Translations under genes and position numbers: made by a program
From: Chloroflexota bacterium
GTDB taxonomy: Bacteria; Chloroflexota; Anaerolineae; Aggregatilineales; Phototrophicaceae
Direction of reading: 5' to 3'
Assembly (NCBI GenBank): GCA_011525385.1
Contig: WTGF01000064.1
Location: forward strand, 39,371-103,370
Length of the DNA stretch: 64,000 nucleotides
Shown: in pieces, positions 43,898 to 52,824 of the stretch
How the letters are laid out: each line of letters begins with the position of its first letter
Position numbering within the stretch: position 1 is the first letter of the stretch
The notes under the pieces: generated by a model
Told to the model about the DNA's origin: nothing
Database searches by the model: none
What the model saw: only the letters and a program-made list of their open reading frames with translations

Positions 43898-44650
43898 ATG
43901 GAACAAATCAGCATGGCGGAAAAATTCCAAGACAAGGTGGTCGTGGTCACGGGCGCCGGGCGCGGGATCGGACGCGCGCTTGCGCTTGGCTTCGCCGCGG
44001 CTGGCGCAAACGTAGTCTGCGCGGCGCGCACCCAGTCAGAAATCGACGATACTGCTGCTGCGATTCGGGCAGCCGGCGCTACCGCTTCGTCGCAGCGCTG
44101 CGATGTCGCGTCTCCCGCTGATGTCCGGCGGCTCTATGATATCACGCGCGAGACCTATGGCCGCCTGGATGTTGTCATCGCCAATGCCGGCGGCAATTTC
44201 GCGCGGCAGCCGCTCGAAGACAGCGACATCGAGGCTTGGGAACATACGGTTCGCGTCAATTTGCTTGGGGTCTATTACACAGCCAGATTCGCGATTCCGG
44301 ATCTGAAAGTACGCGGGGGCCACATTATCGTGGTCGGTTCCGGGCTTGGTCATCGCGCCGGAGACAACACGCATTCAGCTTACAGCGCGTCCAAAGCCGG
44401 CGCCTGGATGCTGGTGCGCGCCATGGCGAAAGAACTAAGTCCCTACAGAATCTGCGTCAATGAACTAATTCCCGGCGCAGTGCAGACCGAGCTTTTCTCA
44501 AGCGCGCCGCGTCCCGTCGATTCGCCGCTCCATGCCGAGTGGATCAAGTCGCCGGAAGACGTCCTGCCTCTGGCGCTCTTCATCGCCTCGGGGCCGCTTA
44601 CCGGACCCACCGGGCAGAGCTTCAGCCTGATGCGTCGCGATTCACAGTGA
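43898..44650 (+). CDS. Short-chain dehydrogenase/reductase
   Basis: A classical SDR of 250 aa; the alternative start is ATG at 43913. The cofactor motif is VVVTGAGRGIGRALALGFAA (TGxxxGxG), then CDVASPAD and NAGGNFAR. The catalytic triad region is IIVVGSGLGHRAGDN with HSAYSASKAGAWML (Tyr-x3-Lys). The second position after the first strand is Ala, Arg-Thr-Gln, suggesting NADPH or NADH dual use. It lies 25 nt after murJ and may be co-transcribed. Substrate unknown. Confidence 0.88.
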   Translation: MEQISMAEKFQDKVVVVTGAGRGIGRALALGFAAAGANVVCAARTQSEIDDTAAAIRAAGATASSQRCDVASPADVRRLYDITRETYGRLDVVIANAGGNFARQPLEDSDIEAWEHTVRVNLLGVYYTARFAIPDLKVRGGHIIVVGSGLGHRAGDNTHSAYSASKAGAWMLVRAMAKELSPYRICVNELIPGAVQTELFSSAPRPVDSPLHAEWIKSPEDVLPLALFIASGPLTGPTGQSFSLMRRDSQ

Positions 44651-44652
44651 TC

Positions 44653-45894
44653 TCAAGACTTCAGCACGGCGAATATCGCCTTCAAATACTCCGCCTCGGG
44701 AAAGCCAATCGGGTGATCCAGCGCATGGGAGCTCGTCTCGGTGATCTCCAGGTCGTAACCGGCCACCTCGGCGCTGCGCGTCACCAGGTTATAGAACATC
44801 TCCATCGTGATGCGACTAGAGCAAGAGGACAACAGCAGCAGGCCGTCTTCCGCCAGCAGCGCCATTCCCATTTCTGCCAGCCGACGATAGGCGAGCACTG
44901 CTTTCTGGACATTGGCGCGGCTGTTGGCCAGCGCCGGCGGATCAATGATCACGAGGTTAAATCTGCGCCGCGTATCGACCAGTTCACGCAGTCCTGCGAA
45001 GGCATCCGCCACGATGGTGCCAACGCGCTTTTCATCCAGCCCGTTGAGCGTGACATTGGCTTTCAGGGCTTCCAGCGCCGGTTCGCTGCTATCCAGCGCC
45101 AGGATCGATTTGGCGCCGCCTGCCAGCCCATATACGCTGAAACCGCCGCTATAGGCGAAAACGTCCAGAATCCGTCGTCCATTTGCAAGTTCTCGCACCT
45201 TTTGTCGGTTATCCCGCTGGTCGAAAAAGAATCCGGTCTTGTGGCCCTTCCGCACGTCCGCCTCGAAGCGCAAGCCGTTCTCTACGAAGGGCACCTGGCT
45301 CAGGTCACCCGTGCCTAGCAAGAGCTGGCCATCCGCCAAGCCATGCAGCCGAACGACATCGTGGCGTTGAGATTGCAAGGCGCGGCTGAGTCGCAAGACC
45401 AGGTTCTCGAAGTCGAGCGTTTTTCTCATCGCGGCAATCAGGGTCTTCATCTGTGGCAACCAGGCAACTGTGTACAGCTTCATCACCAGGGTGTCGCCAT
45501 AGCGGTCGATAACCAGCGCCGGCAAGCCGTCGCTCTCGCCATAGACCAGCCGGTAGCCGGTTATTCCCATGTCGATTAGGGCTTGACGCCGCGCCTGCGC
45601 CGCTTCCAGTGTCTTGACGAACCAGGCGTAATTGATGCGTTCGGGCCTCTCTCTCTGCAAGATCTTGATGCGAATCGGCGAGAAGGGATCGTAGAGGCCC
45701 ACGGCCAGGAAGCGATTCTTGTCACGATCATAAATCACAGCCAGATCGCCCGCGTTTCCCAGGTGGCTCTGCTTGACGATAGATTCTTCAAAAACCCAGG
45801 GGTGACCTTGCCGGATGGCGCGCTCAGCGGCCGGTTTAACGCGGACGGCGATGTTCTTGTCCGATGGCTCCGGCAATTTGCCGAGGTCAATCAT
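44653..45894 (-). CDS. RlmI-like rRNA large-subunit methyltransferase
   Basis: A 413-aa protein with an N-terminal PUA domain (about 12-90, IAVRVKPAAERAIRQGHPWV) and a C-terminal Rossmann methyltransferase. Motif I is RRILDVFAYSGGFSVYGL, the motif IV-like catalytic area is LVIIDPPALANSRANVQKAV, and the last motif contains the catalytic cysteine in LLLLSSCSSRITMEMF. These fit RlmI/RlmL C5-cytosine methyltransferases of 23S rRNA. The gene lies 31 nt after xseB on the same strand and converges on the SDR gene. Confidence 0.88.
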   Translation of the reverse strand: MIDLGKLPEPSDKNIAVRVKPAAERAIRQGHPWVFEESIVKQSHLGNAGDLAVIYDRDKNRFLAVGLYDPFSPIRIKILQRERPERINYAWFVKTLEAAQARRQALIDMGITGYRLVYGESDGLPALVIDRYGDTLVMKLYTVAWLPQMKTLIAAMRKTLDFENLVLRLSRALQSQRHDVVRLHGLADGQLLLGTGDLSQVPFVENGLRFEADVRKGHKTGFFFDQRDNRQKVRELANGRRILDVFAYSGGFSVYGLAGGAKSILALDSSEPALEALKANVTLNGLDEKRVGTIVADAFAGLRELVDTRRRFNLVIIDPPALANSRANVQKAVLAYRRLAEMGMALLAEDGLLLLSSCSSRITMEMFYNLVTRSAEVAGYDLEITETSSHALDHPIGFPEAEYLKAIFAVLKS

Positions 45895-45924
45895 ATCCGG
45901 TCCTTTCGGCGCGGCTCTAACTGA

Positions 45925-46125
45925 CTAGGCATCGTCTTCCTCGACTTGTCTGATCCTGAGTTCTGCCTTCTCCAGCAAGTCTTGACAATGCGCCGACAGA
46001 CGTTGGCCCAACTCGTACAATGCGACTGACTGTTCCAGCGACAACTCGCCAGTTTCCAGTTGCGCGACCAGGCCTTCGAGTTCCTGGAAGGCCTCTTCAT
46101 AGCTGAGTTCCGTGATATCGTCCAT
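45925..46125 (-). CDS. xseB: Exodeoxyribonuclease VII small subunit
   Basis: A 66-aa protein that matches XseB: MDDITELSYEEAFQELEGLV, then LETGELSLEQSVALYELGQR and a C-terminal acidic helix. It forms a complex with several copies per XseA. Its ATG overlaps the xseA stop by one base (TAATG), so the two are translationally coupled. Confidence 0.95.
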   Translation of the reverse strand: MDDITELSYEEAFQELEGLVAQLETGELSLEQSVALYELGQRLSAHCQDLLEKAELRIRQVEEDDA

Positions 46126-47315
46126 TATTGTTCTACCCTGACGTTGATTTGATCCTGATGAAAGCGCACCTGCAATCGCTGATCCTCCTGCACTTGAGCC
46201 GCCGAGCGCACAATCTGGCCCGATTCGTCTCTGACCAAGGCATATCCCCGCGCCAGAATCTGCTCCGGATTGGCCGCTTCAAGCGCTTTGAGTTGGGCGG
46301 CAAGGCGTTCACCCAGTCGCTCGCGGCTCGAGTAACTGGCGCGTTCCATCCGGCCGGCGAGACTGACAAGCCGCTCCCCCGCCGAATGAACGGTCCGTAA
46401 TGGCGTATTGGATCCCAAGGCGCGCGCTAGTCCCTGCAAGGCGCGCTGCGCTTCTTGGGTGGCCGCGCTCAATCCCGCGTTCAGCGTTGCGCGCGCCCGA
46501 TCCAGATCCAAAAGCAGTTCCTCTTGATTCGGCGTTGCCAATTCGGCCGCGGCGGAGGGCGTCGGCGCCCGCAGGTCGGCAACGAAATCGGCGATCGTGA
46601 AGTCGATTTCGTGCCCGATTCCGCTGATGACGGGTCTGCGGCTCGCCGCTATAGTCCGCGCAACGGTTTCATCGTTGAAGCACCACAGGTCTTCGATCGA
46701 GCCGCCGCCGCGCGCGACGATGATCACGTCGATATCGTCCCGCGCATGGAGCCGCGCAAGCGCCGCAACGATCGCCGCCGGGGCATCCGCGCCTTGTACG
46801 ATGGACGGGCTGAGAATGACTTCCGCCAGCGGAAAGCGCCGGCTCAGGACATTCAGAATATCTTGGTAGGCGGCGGCGTCAGGGGAGGTCACGATACCGA
46901 TTCGGCCCGGGAAGGGCGGGGGCGGGCGCTTTTTCGCTGAATCGAACAGTCCTTCGGCGTCCAGCTTCGCTTTCAGCGCTTCGAACTGTTGGTGCAAATC
47001 GCCGACTCCGCCAAGAGCCTCGATCGCATCCGCATAGAGTTGATACTCGCCCCGGGCTTCATAAACGCTGACCCGTCCCAGAACGACGATTTCATCGCCG
47101 ACTTTCACATCGAGCCGGACAAATTGCGCCGCGCTGCGGAACATGACACAGCGCAACTGCGACTTGGCGTCCTTGAGCGTGAAATACCAATGTCCGGAGG
47201 AAGCCTTGGTCAAATTGGAGACTTCGCCCCGCACGCGCACATCAGCCAGAATGTCGTCGGCGTCAAACAGTTCATGGATGTAGCGCGTAATCTCTTGAAC
47301 CGAAAAACTTTGCAT
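46125..47315 (-). CDS. xseA: Exodeoxyribonuclease VII large subunit
   Basis: ssDNA exonuclease catalytic subunit, 396 aa. An N-terminal OB fold (about 1-100, MQSFSVQEITRYIHELFDAD through GEYQLYADAIEALG) is followed by the catalytic domain. That domain has FPGRIGIVTSPDAAAYQDIL, VIIVARGGGSIEDLWCFNDE, and the SGIGHEIDFTIADFVADLRA motif with the D-x-D pair. A C-terminal helical part contacts XseB. It is the first gene of the xseA-xseB-RlmI-like minus-strand group. Confidence 0.96.
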   Translation of the reverse strand: MQSFSVQEITRYIHELFDADDILADVRVRGEVSNLTKASSGHWYFTLKDAKSQLRCVMFRSAAQFVRLDVKVGDEIVVLGRVSVYEARGEYQLYADAIEALGGVGDLHQQFEALKAKLDAEGLFDSAKKRPPPPFPGRIGIVTSPDAAAYQDILNVLSRRFPLAEVILSPSIVQGADAPAAIVAALARLHARDDIDVIIVARGGGSIEDLWCFNDETVARTIAASRRPVISGIGHEIDFTIADFVADLRAPTPSAAAELATPNQEELLLDLDRARATLNAGLSAATQEAQRALQGLARALGSNTPLRTVHSAGERLVSLAGRMERASYSSRERLGERLAAQLKALEAANPEQILARGYALVRDESGQIVRSAAQVQEDQRLQVRFHQDQINVRVEQ

Positions 47316-47406
47316 GCCGTAGGTCGAATAAAACCCGTTGTTTACTGCCGTTTTGAGATATACAATTATGTCAGATTTCGCGCACTAATACTATTGAGGA
47401 TTGACG

Positions 47407-47697
47407 ATGGCCTATCTCAACGCCGGTGAACGCGGGCAATTGCTGGATGAACTTAGCGGCATGAAATTCGGGCGCGCCAAATTCAAACTCTCGCGCATGG
47501 ATCCTGAGGGGCGCCTCGCCTATTACCGCAATGCGCAGCAGTCCGGCGAATGGCATACCCGCTTCATTCTGGATGGCTTGGGAACGATTGTGACGCTGGT
47601 GGAAGTCAATCACGCCAAGAATGACCAGCCGCGCAACAAACAACGCTTCGAATTCGTCAATATCATCGTCGAGCCGACCCCCGCCAATAATAGCTAG
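47407..47697 (+). CDS. Small conserved-looking protein, function unknown
   Basis: The ATG at 47407 follows GAGGATTGACG; a TTG at 47401 is also in frame. The 96-aa product, MAYLNAGERGQLLDELSGMK through ILDGLGTIVTLVEVNHAKND to FEFVNIIVEP, looks like a compact alpha-beta domain with good codon usage and a clear ribosome site. I do not recognise a family. It is divergent from xseA with a 91-bp gap. Confidence 0.6.
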   Translation: MAYLNAGERGQLLDELSGMKFGRAKFKLSRMDPEGRLAYYRNAQQSGEWHTRFILDGLGTIVTLVEVNHAKNDQPRNKQRFEFVNIIVEPTPANNS

Positions 47698-47749
47698 CAG
47701 AACAATCCTATAGCTGCGCCATGCCGCAATTATCGGACAAGCTTCGTAG

Positions 47750-47934
47750 GGGCGACCTATCAGCTCGCCCAAAATCGCCATTCAATGTTTTCTCAGAACT
47801 ACTGAGTATCAGAAGCAATTCCAAGAAAGCAATGCCAGAAATTGTGTGGCGAATGTAGGGGCGAGCCTTGGCTCGCCCACCGTTCCGGCTGGGTTTTGCG
47901 GGCGACCCGGCACCGTGCGTAGGGTCGCCCCTAC
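47750..47934. repeat. Cluster of palindromic hairpin repeats (copies 2 and 3 plus a longer dyad)
   Basis: At 47750-47770: GGGCGACCT-ATC-AGCTCGCCC (one mismatch). At 47859-47878: GGGCGAGCC-TT-GGCTCGCCC. At 47900-47930: GGGCGACCC paired with GGGTCGCCC around a 13-nt centre. The whole 47855-47934 unit is bounded by GTAGGGGCGA and its complement TCGCCCCTAC. It fills most of the 295-bp gap between the convergent ends of the 96-aa gene and the CehA-like gene; no gene is visible in this gap. Confidence 0.8.
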
Positions 47935-47992
47935 CGCTGACTATTATTTTGGAGTTGCAAGACTTTGCTGGTCTTGCTGAGTCCCTGTCAAG

Positions 47993-50569
47993 TCAGTGCT
48001 CGTGATGCGCGTCGTGTGCGTGCAAGGGACTGTGGTGATGATAAATGCCTTGGCGATGCATGCGTTGGTGCAGCCTGTTATGCGCGGATTCCAGCGCCGC
48101 GCGGATCCGCTTGTATTGCTGGGCTTCCGGCCGCGGCGCTAGCGTATCAACAAAGGCCATCGCCCCTTCGATCTGTTCCAGGACGGCGATGGCGTCGCCT
48201 TGCTGAAAGGGCCGTCCTCCGCCGACGCGTATCTGAACGCAACTGCTATGCGCCGCGATATCTGACTTTCTGCCGCTGTGGCCGCCACGCACTCTGAGCG
48301 CGATCCAGGTCGACTCGCTAATGTGAACTTCGCAACTGCCCTCCGCCGACAAAGCTCCGTCGGCCGTCTGCTCTTCAACAGCGAGTCCCCCGCATACGAC
48401 TTCGACCCGCTCAAGCGGCATTGCCACAGATTCGGCACGCCAGTTCACATTGACCGTACCGCCGCCCTCAGGCATATCCAGACTTGACCCGGGCGACAGA
48501 CCTTCCACCTGCAATTCCAGCAAGGGACCGACCGTGACGAAGGTATTGCCAGCCTTGATGCTCTCCATCCAGTTGTCGTAGGTGAACTCGCGATCTCCAA
48601 GATGCGCGTAGGTGCGCATGCCGCCCAGTAATGATTGGGCGTCCATCTTGTCCGAGCCGCCCACAACCGGCACCTGATAGCCGAGATTGAGATAGCGGTA
48701 CCAGTCCAGCAAGCCGTAGGGCGTGATCTGCGCGTCAAAGGGGTTGAAGCTCATCATCTCGATGGCATGAACCAGTTCGAGCACGATATCGGCGGCGCGC
48801 TCGGCTTGGGGGTTCGGCGCATGTGGAAGCACCACTAAGCCATTCTGCTCGATGCAGCGCCGCGCCCAATCCGCCATGCTCACTTCCAGGGCATCGCCGA
48901 TCGCCGACTCCGATGGTCCTCCACTGCAGAGCGGATGAATCATCTCGCCCGAGTATCCCAGCAAGGAAATATGACCCATGACCTGCATGCGATTTTCCGT
49001 GCCTACCCGTACCAGAAACTCGCCATCGCCGCCGAAGTCCGCCGCGCCCAGCGTGCTGCGCCCGTCAAAATCGCTGACATTGCTGTACATCTCGCCCCAC
49101 TGGCTGGCCAACAGATTAACAACATTGACACCTTCGGCAGCGCCTTCCAGCAGCGCCGTCTGTGGACTTAAGAAATGCACATGGGTATCGGCTGTCACCC
49201 AGCCGCGTTCTCGCCAGTCGAGCGCTCTTTCCAGTTCAAAGACAAATTCATCGCTATCAGCGCTCACTTTGATGCTGCCGCGGTAGGGCTTGATCTCGTA
49301 GCCGCGACTAATCTCGACAAAGACCTCACCCAGGGGAGCCTCGAGCTCGCAGTGACCGTGGATATAGGCGTACTGATTGAATTGATTGGCGAACTCGCCG
49401 TAATTGTCTTCGAACCAGTTGCGATTGACGCGGCGATGATTCCCGCGCGGCGGCAGGTACTCTCCCGCGCCCCCGTGAAAATGCACCCGCGCAGCCAGCG
49501 GCTTGCCCGCAGCGTCCACTACTTTAACCTTGATCAAGCGCCGCGCTTGCGGCACTTCAACCAGCGCCTCCGGCTGGAAGTCGCTCAGGTCATAAGTGAT
49601 GCGCTTCCCGTTGGCGTCACCCAGGTACAGCTTCGCCTTTGGATGCGCGGCGTATTCTATGATAGCGACTCGTTCGGAGCGCGTCGGTTGAACATGGGTG
49701 GCGTCGCCGAACCAGGCATCACGGTCATAGTCCAGCTTGGCCCGCGCCGAGATGACGTAACCCAGGTCGATATCGGCATTATCCAGCTCGCCTATAGCAT
49801 TGAATTCGACGCCCGGCGGGGTGGTCAGCGCCAATTTGCGCCGAACCCCCGCGCGCAGCGGGTGCTCGCCGACTTGCGTGGCGCTGATGCCATAGATCAG
49901 AGCGCGTTCGTCTTTTGGGAGGCAGCGAATCGCGGCGATGGCTCTTTCGGGAAAGGGATTGGGCAGCGCGTAAAGCCAGATATGCTCGCCGTGGGCATCG
50001 CGCCCGCTTCCGTGCCGTGTCTCGCCTTTTCCGTATCCGGCGCCTGGCACCCGCCTCAACGAAAGCGACTCCGAGACTGTTGAGACGATGGTGTCTTCTT
50101 GATGTGGCGCCGCTGCAAAAGGGCTTGCGCCCCAGCCGATGCGCGCCTGCTGAATGGCGAAACGCCTGCGGATCGGGATGGACTCTAGGCTGCCATCGAC
50201 ATATTCGATTTTGTACTCCGCAACCAGGTCGCCCAATTCGTTGCCGGTGAGTTCGCTGGGAAACTGCGCCGCTCTTTCAACATCCGCCAAGTCAGGCGTC
50301 AGCGCCTGCGGCTTGTCTTCGACGATATGGGCGAAGACGAGATAAGTCGCCTGAACCTTGTCCAGCGGAATGCGAACTTCATCAGAATCGAGCAGGATGA
50401 CATTCGCTTGGCCGGCCGCGCCAAATTCAAATGGGATGCCTCGACAAGTTTGAAGGCCGAATCCGTCAGGGAACTGAAGGCGCAGCGACTTGTCCAGCGC
50501 CGCCCGGTCTCGATTGAATGCGCACCCCAGTGGAATGGGCGTGAATAGATCCGAAGCGGGGATTTCCAT
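47993..50569 (-). CDS. CehA/McbA family metallohydrolase (PHP-type)
   Basis: An 858-aa protein. The C-terminal half has a PHP-like metal site: GWVTADTHVHFLSPQTALLE opens it with DTHVHF, and GHISLLGYSGEMIHPLC and LVVLPHAPNPQAERAADI add further His residues. CehA and McbA hydrolyse carbaryl, and related proteins hydrolyse other esters or amides; the substrate here is unknown. The N-terminal 400 residues form beta-rich domains (ALVEVPQARRLIKVKVVDAA looks Ig-like or carboxypeptidase-regulatory-like). The C-terminus is a histidine-rich tail, YHHHSPLHAHDAHHEH, which may bind metal. No signal peptide is visible. Confidence 0.82.
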   Translation of the reverse strand: MEIPASDLFTPIPLGCAFNRDRAALDKSLRLQFPDGFGLQTCRGIPFEFGAAGQANVILLDSDEVRIPLDKVQATYLVFAHIVEDKPQALTPDLADVERAAQFPSELTGNELGDLVAEYKIEYVDGSLESIPIRRRFAIQQARIGWGASPFAAAPHQEDTIVSTVSESLSLRRVPGAGYGKGETRHGSGRDAHGEHIWLYALPNPFPERAIAAIRCLPKDERALIYGISATQVGEHPLRAGVRRKLALTTPPGVEFNAIGELDNADIDLGYVISARAKLDYDRDAWFGDATHVQPTRSERVAIIEYAAHPKAKLYLGDANGKRITYDLSDFQPEALVEVPQARRLIKVKVVDAAGKPLAARVHFHGGAGEYLPPRGNHRRVNRNWFEDNYGEFANQFNQYAYIHGHCELEAPLGEVFVEISRGYEIKPYRGSIKVSADSDEFVFELERALDWRERGWVTADTHVHFLSPQTALLEGAAEGVNVVNLLASQWGEMYSNVSDFDGRSTLGAADFGGDGEFLVRVGTENRMQVMGHISLLGYSGEMIHPLCSGGPSESAIGDALEVSMADWARRCIEQNGLVVLPHAPNPQAERAADIVLELVHAIEMMSFNPFDAQITPYGLLDWYRYLNLGYQVPVVGGSDKMDAQSLLGGMRTYAHLGDREFTYDNWMESIKAGNTFVTVGPLLELQVEGLSPGSSLDMPEGGGTVNVNWRAESVAMPLERVEVVCGGLAVEEQTADGALSAEGSCEVHISESTWIALRVRGGHSGRKSDIAAHSSCVQIRVGGGRPFQQGDAIAVLEQIEGAMAFVDTLAPRPEAQQYKRIRAALESAHNRLHQRMHRQGIYHHHSPLHAHDAHHEH

Positions 50570-50609
50570 GGCGACATACTCCTGCCAACTCGTTTTCAGG
50601 AGTGTATCG

Positions 50610-51743
50610 TCAGTCCCCAGCCATCACAAGTTCAAAGTCAGCGCCGCCGACGATGCGTCCGTTGACCTGAATCTCCAGGCGCTGAAGGCCGGCATAATAG
50701 CGGCGCGTCGATATCGGTCGGATGGCGTGCGACTTGCTAAGGGACAGCGGCTCGCCCGCCTTGAGCGTCGCCTTCTTGAGTTTGAAGACCTTGGGCGCCC
50801 TCTGGCCATTCGCCTTGACGAAGTGCATCACATAATCGATCATCAAACGCTGTGTTGAATCGCCGACGCTTTGCAGCCGAAAAGAAAAGACCAACTCGCC
50901 ACCGAAGAAAAGCCGCTCGGGCGACAGCCTTAGTTCATGCAATGTCACCTGCGGCTGGCCGTACCCCAGAATAGCCAGCGCCCCCGGATCTCCCTTTTTT
51001 ATCAAGGACCGCAGCGCATGGTTGATCAGCCACAGCCGCCCCTCGCTCGCGCCAATCCGCCAGGCTTTCAGCGTATCCAATACGACTTGCGGGTGATCTT
51101 TGCTGATATCGTTGAGGTGGTTGGCAACCGACCGCCTCACATAGAGAGAGTTGTCGTCTTTCAAGTGTTCCAGCAGCGCCAGCGCGGGCATAGGATCGGC
51201 GATGAATTCCGTCAACTGCGGCGCCCAGGGCAAGCGCGGCCGGCTGCCCTCGCTGACCAATCGGCGTACATGTTCATCCCTGTCCTTCGCCCAGGTATGC
51301 AGTTTGGTCATCGTTTGCTCAGGATAGCGCGTGATGAAGGGTCGAATGGCCGATTCGCAGGAGCTATGGCGGGTGATGACAGCCATGGCCTCCAGCGATT
51401 GCCGCGGATGTTCCAGGCCGTATCTCTCGACGAATGTCGGGATCGGCAATAGTCGAAAACCGGGGTCTTCGATCGGCTCGAAACTGTGCCGATCGTCGTC
51501 CAAAATCGCCAGCAATATGTTTAGCGCGACCGGATAATCCGCGGGCAAGAATGCGCGTAACTCCCGGGCGATCAAGGCGAGCCGCTGTTTGAGATCCAGC
51601 TGATGCAATTCCGCGTCAACCGCTTCTACGAACGCTTCAGTGCGGAAATCCGCATGAATGATCACAATGCGATCGGCGATCTGCTGTACCAGTCTCCGGT
51701 CGAAGAAGTTCTTGAGCAAGGGAAATTCGGACTTAACCGCCAT
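50610..51743 (-). CDS. AlkC-like DNA glycosylase with Ig-like domain
   Basis: The 377-aa protein begins MAVKSEFPLLKNFFDRRLVQ and has a HEAT-like repeat array (about 1-240) of AlkC/AlkD type. Segments are FVERYGLEHPRQSLEAMAVI, TRHSSCESAIRPFITRYPEQ, DEHVRRLVSEGSRPRLPWAP, and SLYVRRSVANHLNDISKDHP. The C-terminal 130 residues (LSPERLFFGGELVFSFRLQS through ALRRLEIQVNGR-like end) form an immunoglobulin-like fold, as in the AlkC class. AlkC enzymes remove 3-methyladenine-type lesions from DNA. Specificity is inferred from the family. Confidence 0.85.
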   Translation of the reverse strand: MAVKSEFPLLKNFFDRRLVQQIADRIVIIHADFRTEAFVEAVDAELHQLDLKQRLALIARELRAFLPADYPVALNILLAILDDDRHSFEPIEDPGFRLLPIPTFVERYGLEHPRQSLEAMAVITRHSSCESAIRPFITRYPEQTMTKLHTWAKDRDEHVRRLVSEGSRPRLPWAPQLTEFIADPMPALALLEHLKDDNSLYVRRSVANHLNDISKDHPQVVLDTLKAWRIGASEGRLWLINHALRSLIKKGDPGALAILGYGQPQVTLHELRLSPERLFFGGELVFSFRLQSVGDSTQRLMIDYVMHFVKANGQRAPKVFKLKKATLKAGEPLSLSKSHAIRPISTRRYYAGLQRLEIQVNGRIVGGADFELVMAGD

Positions 51744-51926
51744 ACATGGTCCTCATATTAGTTGCGCCATGTTCTCTGGCAGCGGGACAAATGCCTGCAA
51801 ATGGCGCAATAGATCACTTTTTCCCGATGCTTCGGCTGAGGAGCGGAAAACTTTGCGGTAACGCGTTGCGATAGCAACGGCTCAGCTAATAGCTGTCCCC
51901 TACAAGGTTCATCGTGAAAACTGTAG

Positions 51927-52137
51927 GGGCGACCTATCAGGCGCTGTTGAAGAACCGCTTGGACCCTCACCCCAAACCCCTGATCCCCCCTCAGTCCCCC
52001 CGTTCTCGGGGGGCGGAATCATAAAGGGAGAGGGGCTTAAAGGGCTCAATACGGGTCACAAGACTCCCCTTCTCCCCTTGTGGGAGAAGGGGCCAGGGGA
52101 TGAGGGGTGTATTTCAACAGACTCTATCAGGTCGCCC
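51927..52137. repeat. Palindromic hairpin repeat, copy 4, split by an insertion
   Basis: Arms GGGCGACCT (51927-51935) and GTCGCCC (52131-52137) are separated by the element at 51941-52123. Removing the element and one copy of CTATCAG restores a perfect 9-3-9 palindrome, GGGCGACCT-ATC-AGGTCGCCC. No gene is visible in the rest of the 460-bp gap (51744-52203). Confidence 0.8.
51941..52123. mobile_element. MITE-like element (183 bp) with 7-bp target duplication
   Basis: Ends are imperfect inverted repeats: GCGCTGTTGAAGAAC on the left and TATTTCAACAGACT on the right (core CTGTTGAA / TTCAACAG). It is flanked by the direct repeat CTATCAG (51934-51940 and 52124-52130). Inside are C-rich/G-rich hairpins, including CCCCTTCTCCC / GGGAGAAGGGG and CCCCCC / GGGGGG stems. 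It has no coding capacity. A second copy starts at 63962. Confidence 0.78.
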
Positions 52138-52203
52138 GAAATCACATTCAAGTGCTGATCGTAGGCCAGTCTTAGCTGTATCAGCTGCCAAAAGCCTCCC
52201 CCG

Positions 52204-52572
52204 CTATTCACCCCCCGGATTCGCGCTCTGCCAGAAAGCTACGCGGTTGCCGGTCGGATCCTTGAAAATACCCAGGGCGCCGAAGCCCGGTATATCCTGT
52301 CGCGGCAAAACAACCTCGCCGCCCAACTCGGCAGCGCGCGCCATATCACCCTCTAGATCGTCGCTGTTGAAGTACAAGATGACGTCCCCTGGTTGGATGT
52401 CATCGCTTACGGCGCTTAAAGCTACCGTCACGTTGCTGGTGTTGAACATGACATACGTGAAATCCGGCCCCATGGGGACCTCCTGGATCTCCCATCCGCA
52501 GAGCGCGCTGTAGAATGCCTTGGCGACGCCGTCATCGCTTGACGGAATTTCGATGTGAACGACTGGACGCAT
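52204..52572 (-). CDS. VOC family (glyoxalase/bleomycin-resistance-like) protein
   Basis: A 122-aa single VOC domain. MRPVVHIEIPSSDDGVAKAF is followed by YSALCGWEI and the strand VILYFNSDDLEGDMARAAEL, with FGALGIFKDPTGNRVAFWQ closing the fold. Possible metal-site residues are His6 and a late Glu/His position, but they are not obvious, so catalysis is uncertain. CAAAGGAGAACAACTC precedes the ATG at 52572. It probably forms a single-gene unit with a strong promoter. Confidence 0.88.
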   Translation of the reverse strand: MRPVVHIEIPSSDDGVAKAFYSALCGWEIQEVPMGPDFTYVMFNTSNVTVALSAVSDDIQPGDVILYFNSDDLEGDMARAAELGGEVVLPRQDIPGFGALGIFKDPTGNRVAFWQSANPGGE

Positions 52573-52617
52573 GAGTTGTTCTCCTTTGCAATGCAGAATA
52601 TTTGTTCGTTGCTCAAG

Positions 52618-52646
52618 AGTTTAGATTGTTTGTTCTGCTCTGTCAA
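52618..52646 (-). promoter_or_regulatory. Promoter of the VOC-family gene
   Basis: Minus strand: -35 TTGACA (52646-52641), 17-nt spacer, -10 TAAACT (52623-52618). It lies about 45 nt before the ATG at 52572. Confidence 0.7.
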
Positions 52647-52824
52647 GACCTATATTCATGCCACGATGAATTATGATTCCTGGCAGGCGGATTCGGCGCA
52701 TCATCTGTCTTCTACGCAAATCTAACGCACCATTTTGGACCTCCCCGCGTATACTAATATGGGCTGTCCCAAGACAAGCGCCTGCAGACGATCGACGGTC
52801 GACAAAGGACGTGAGGTGAAATTG

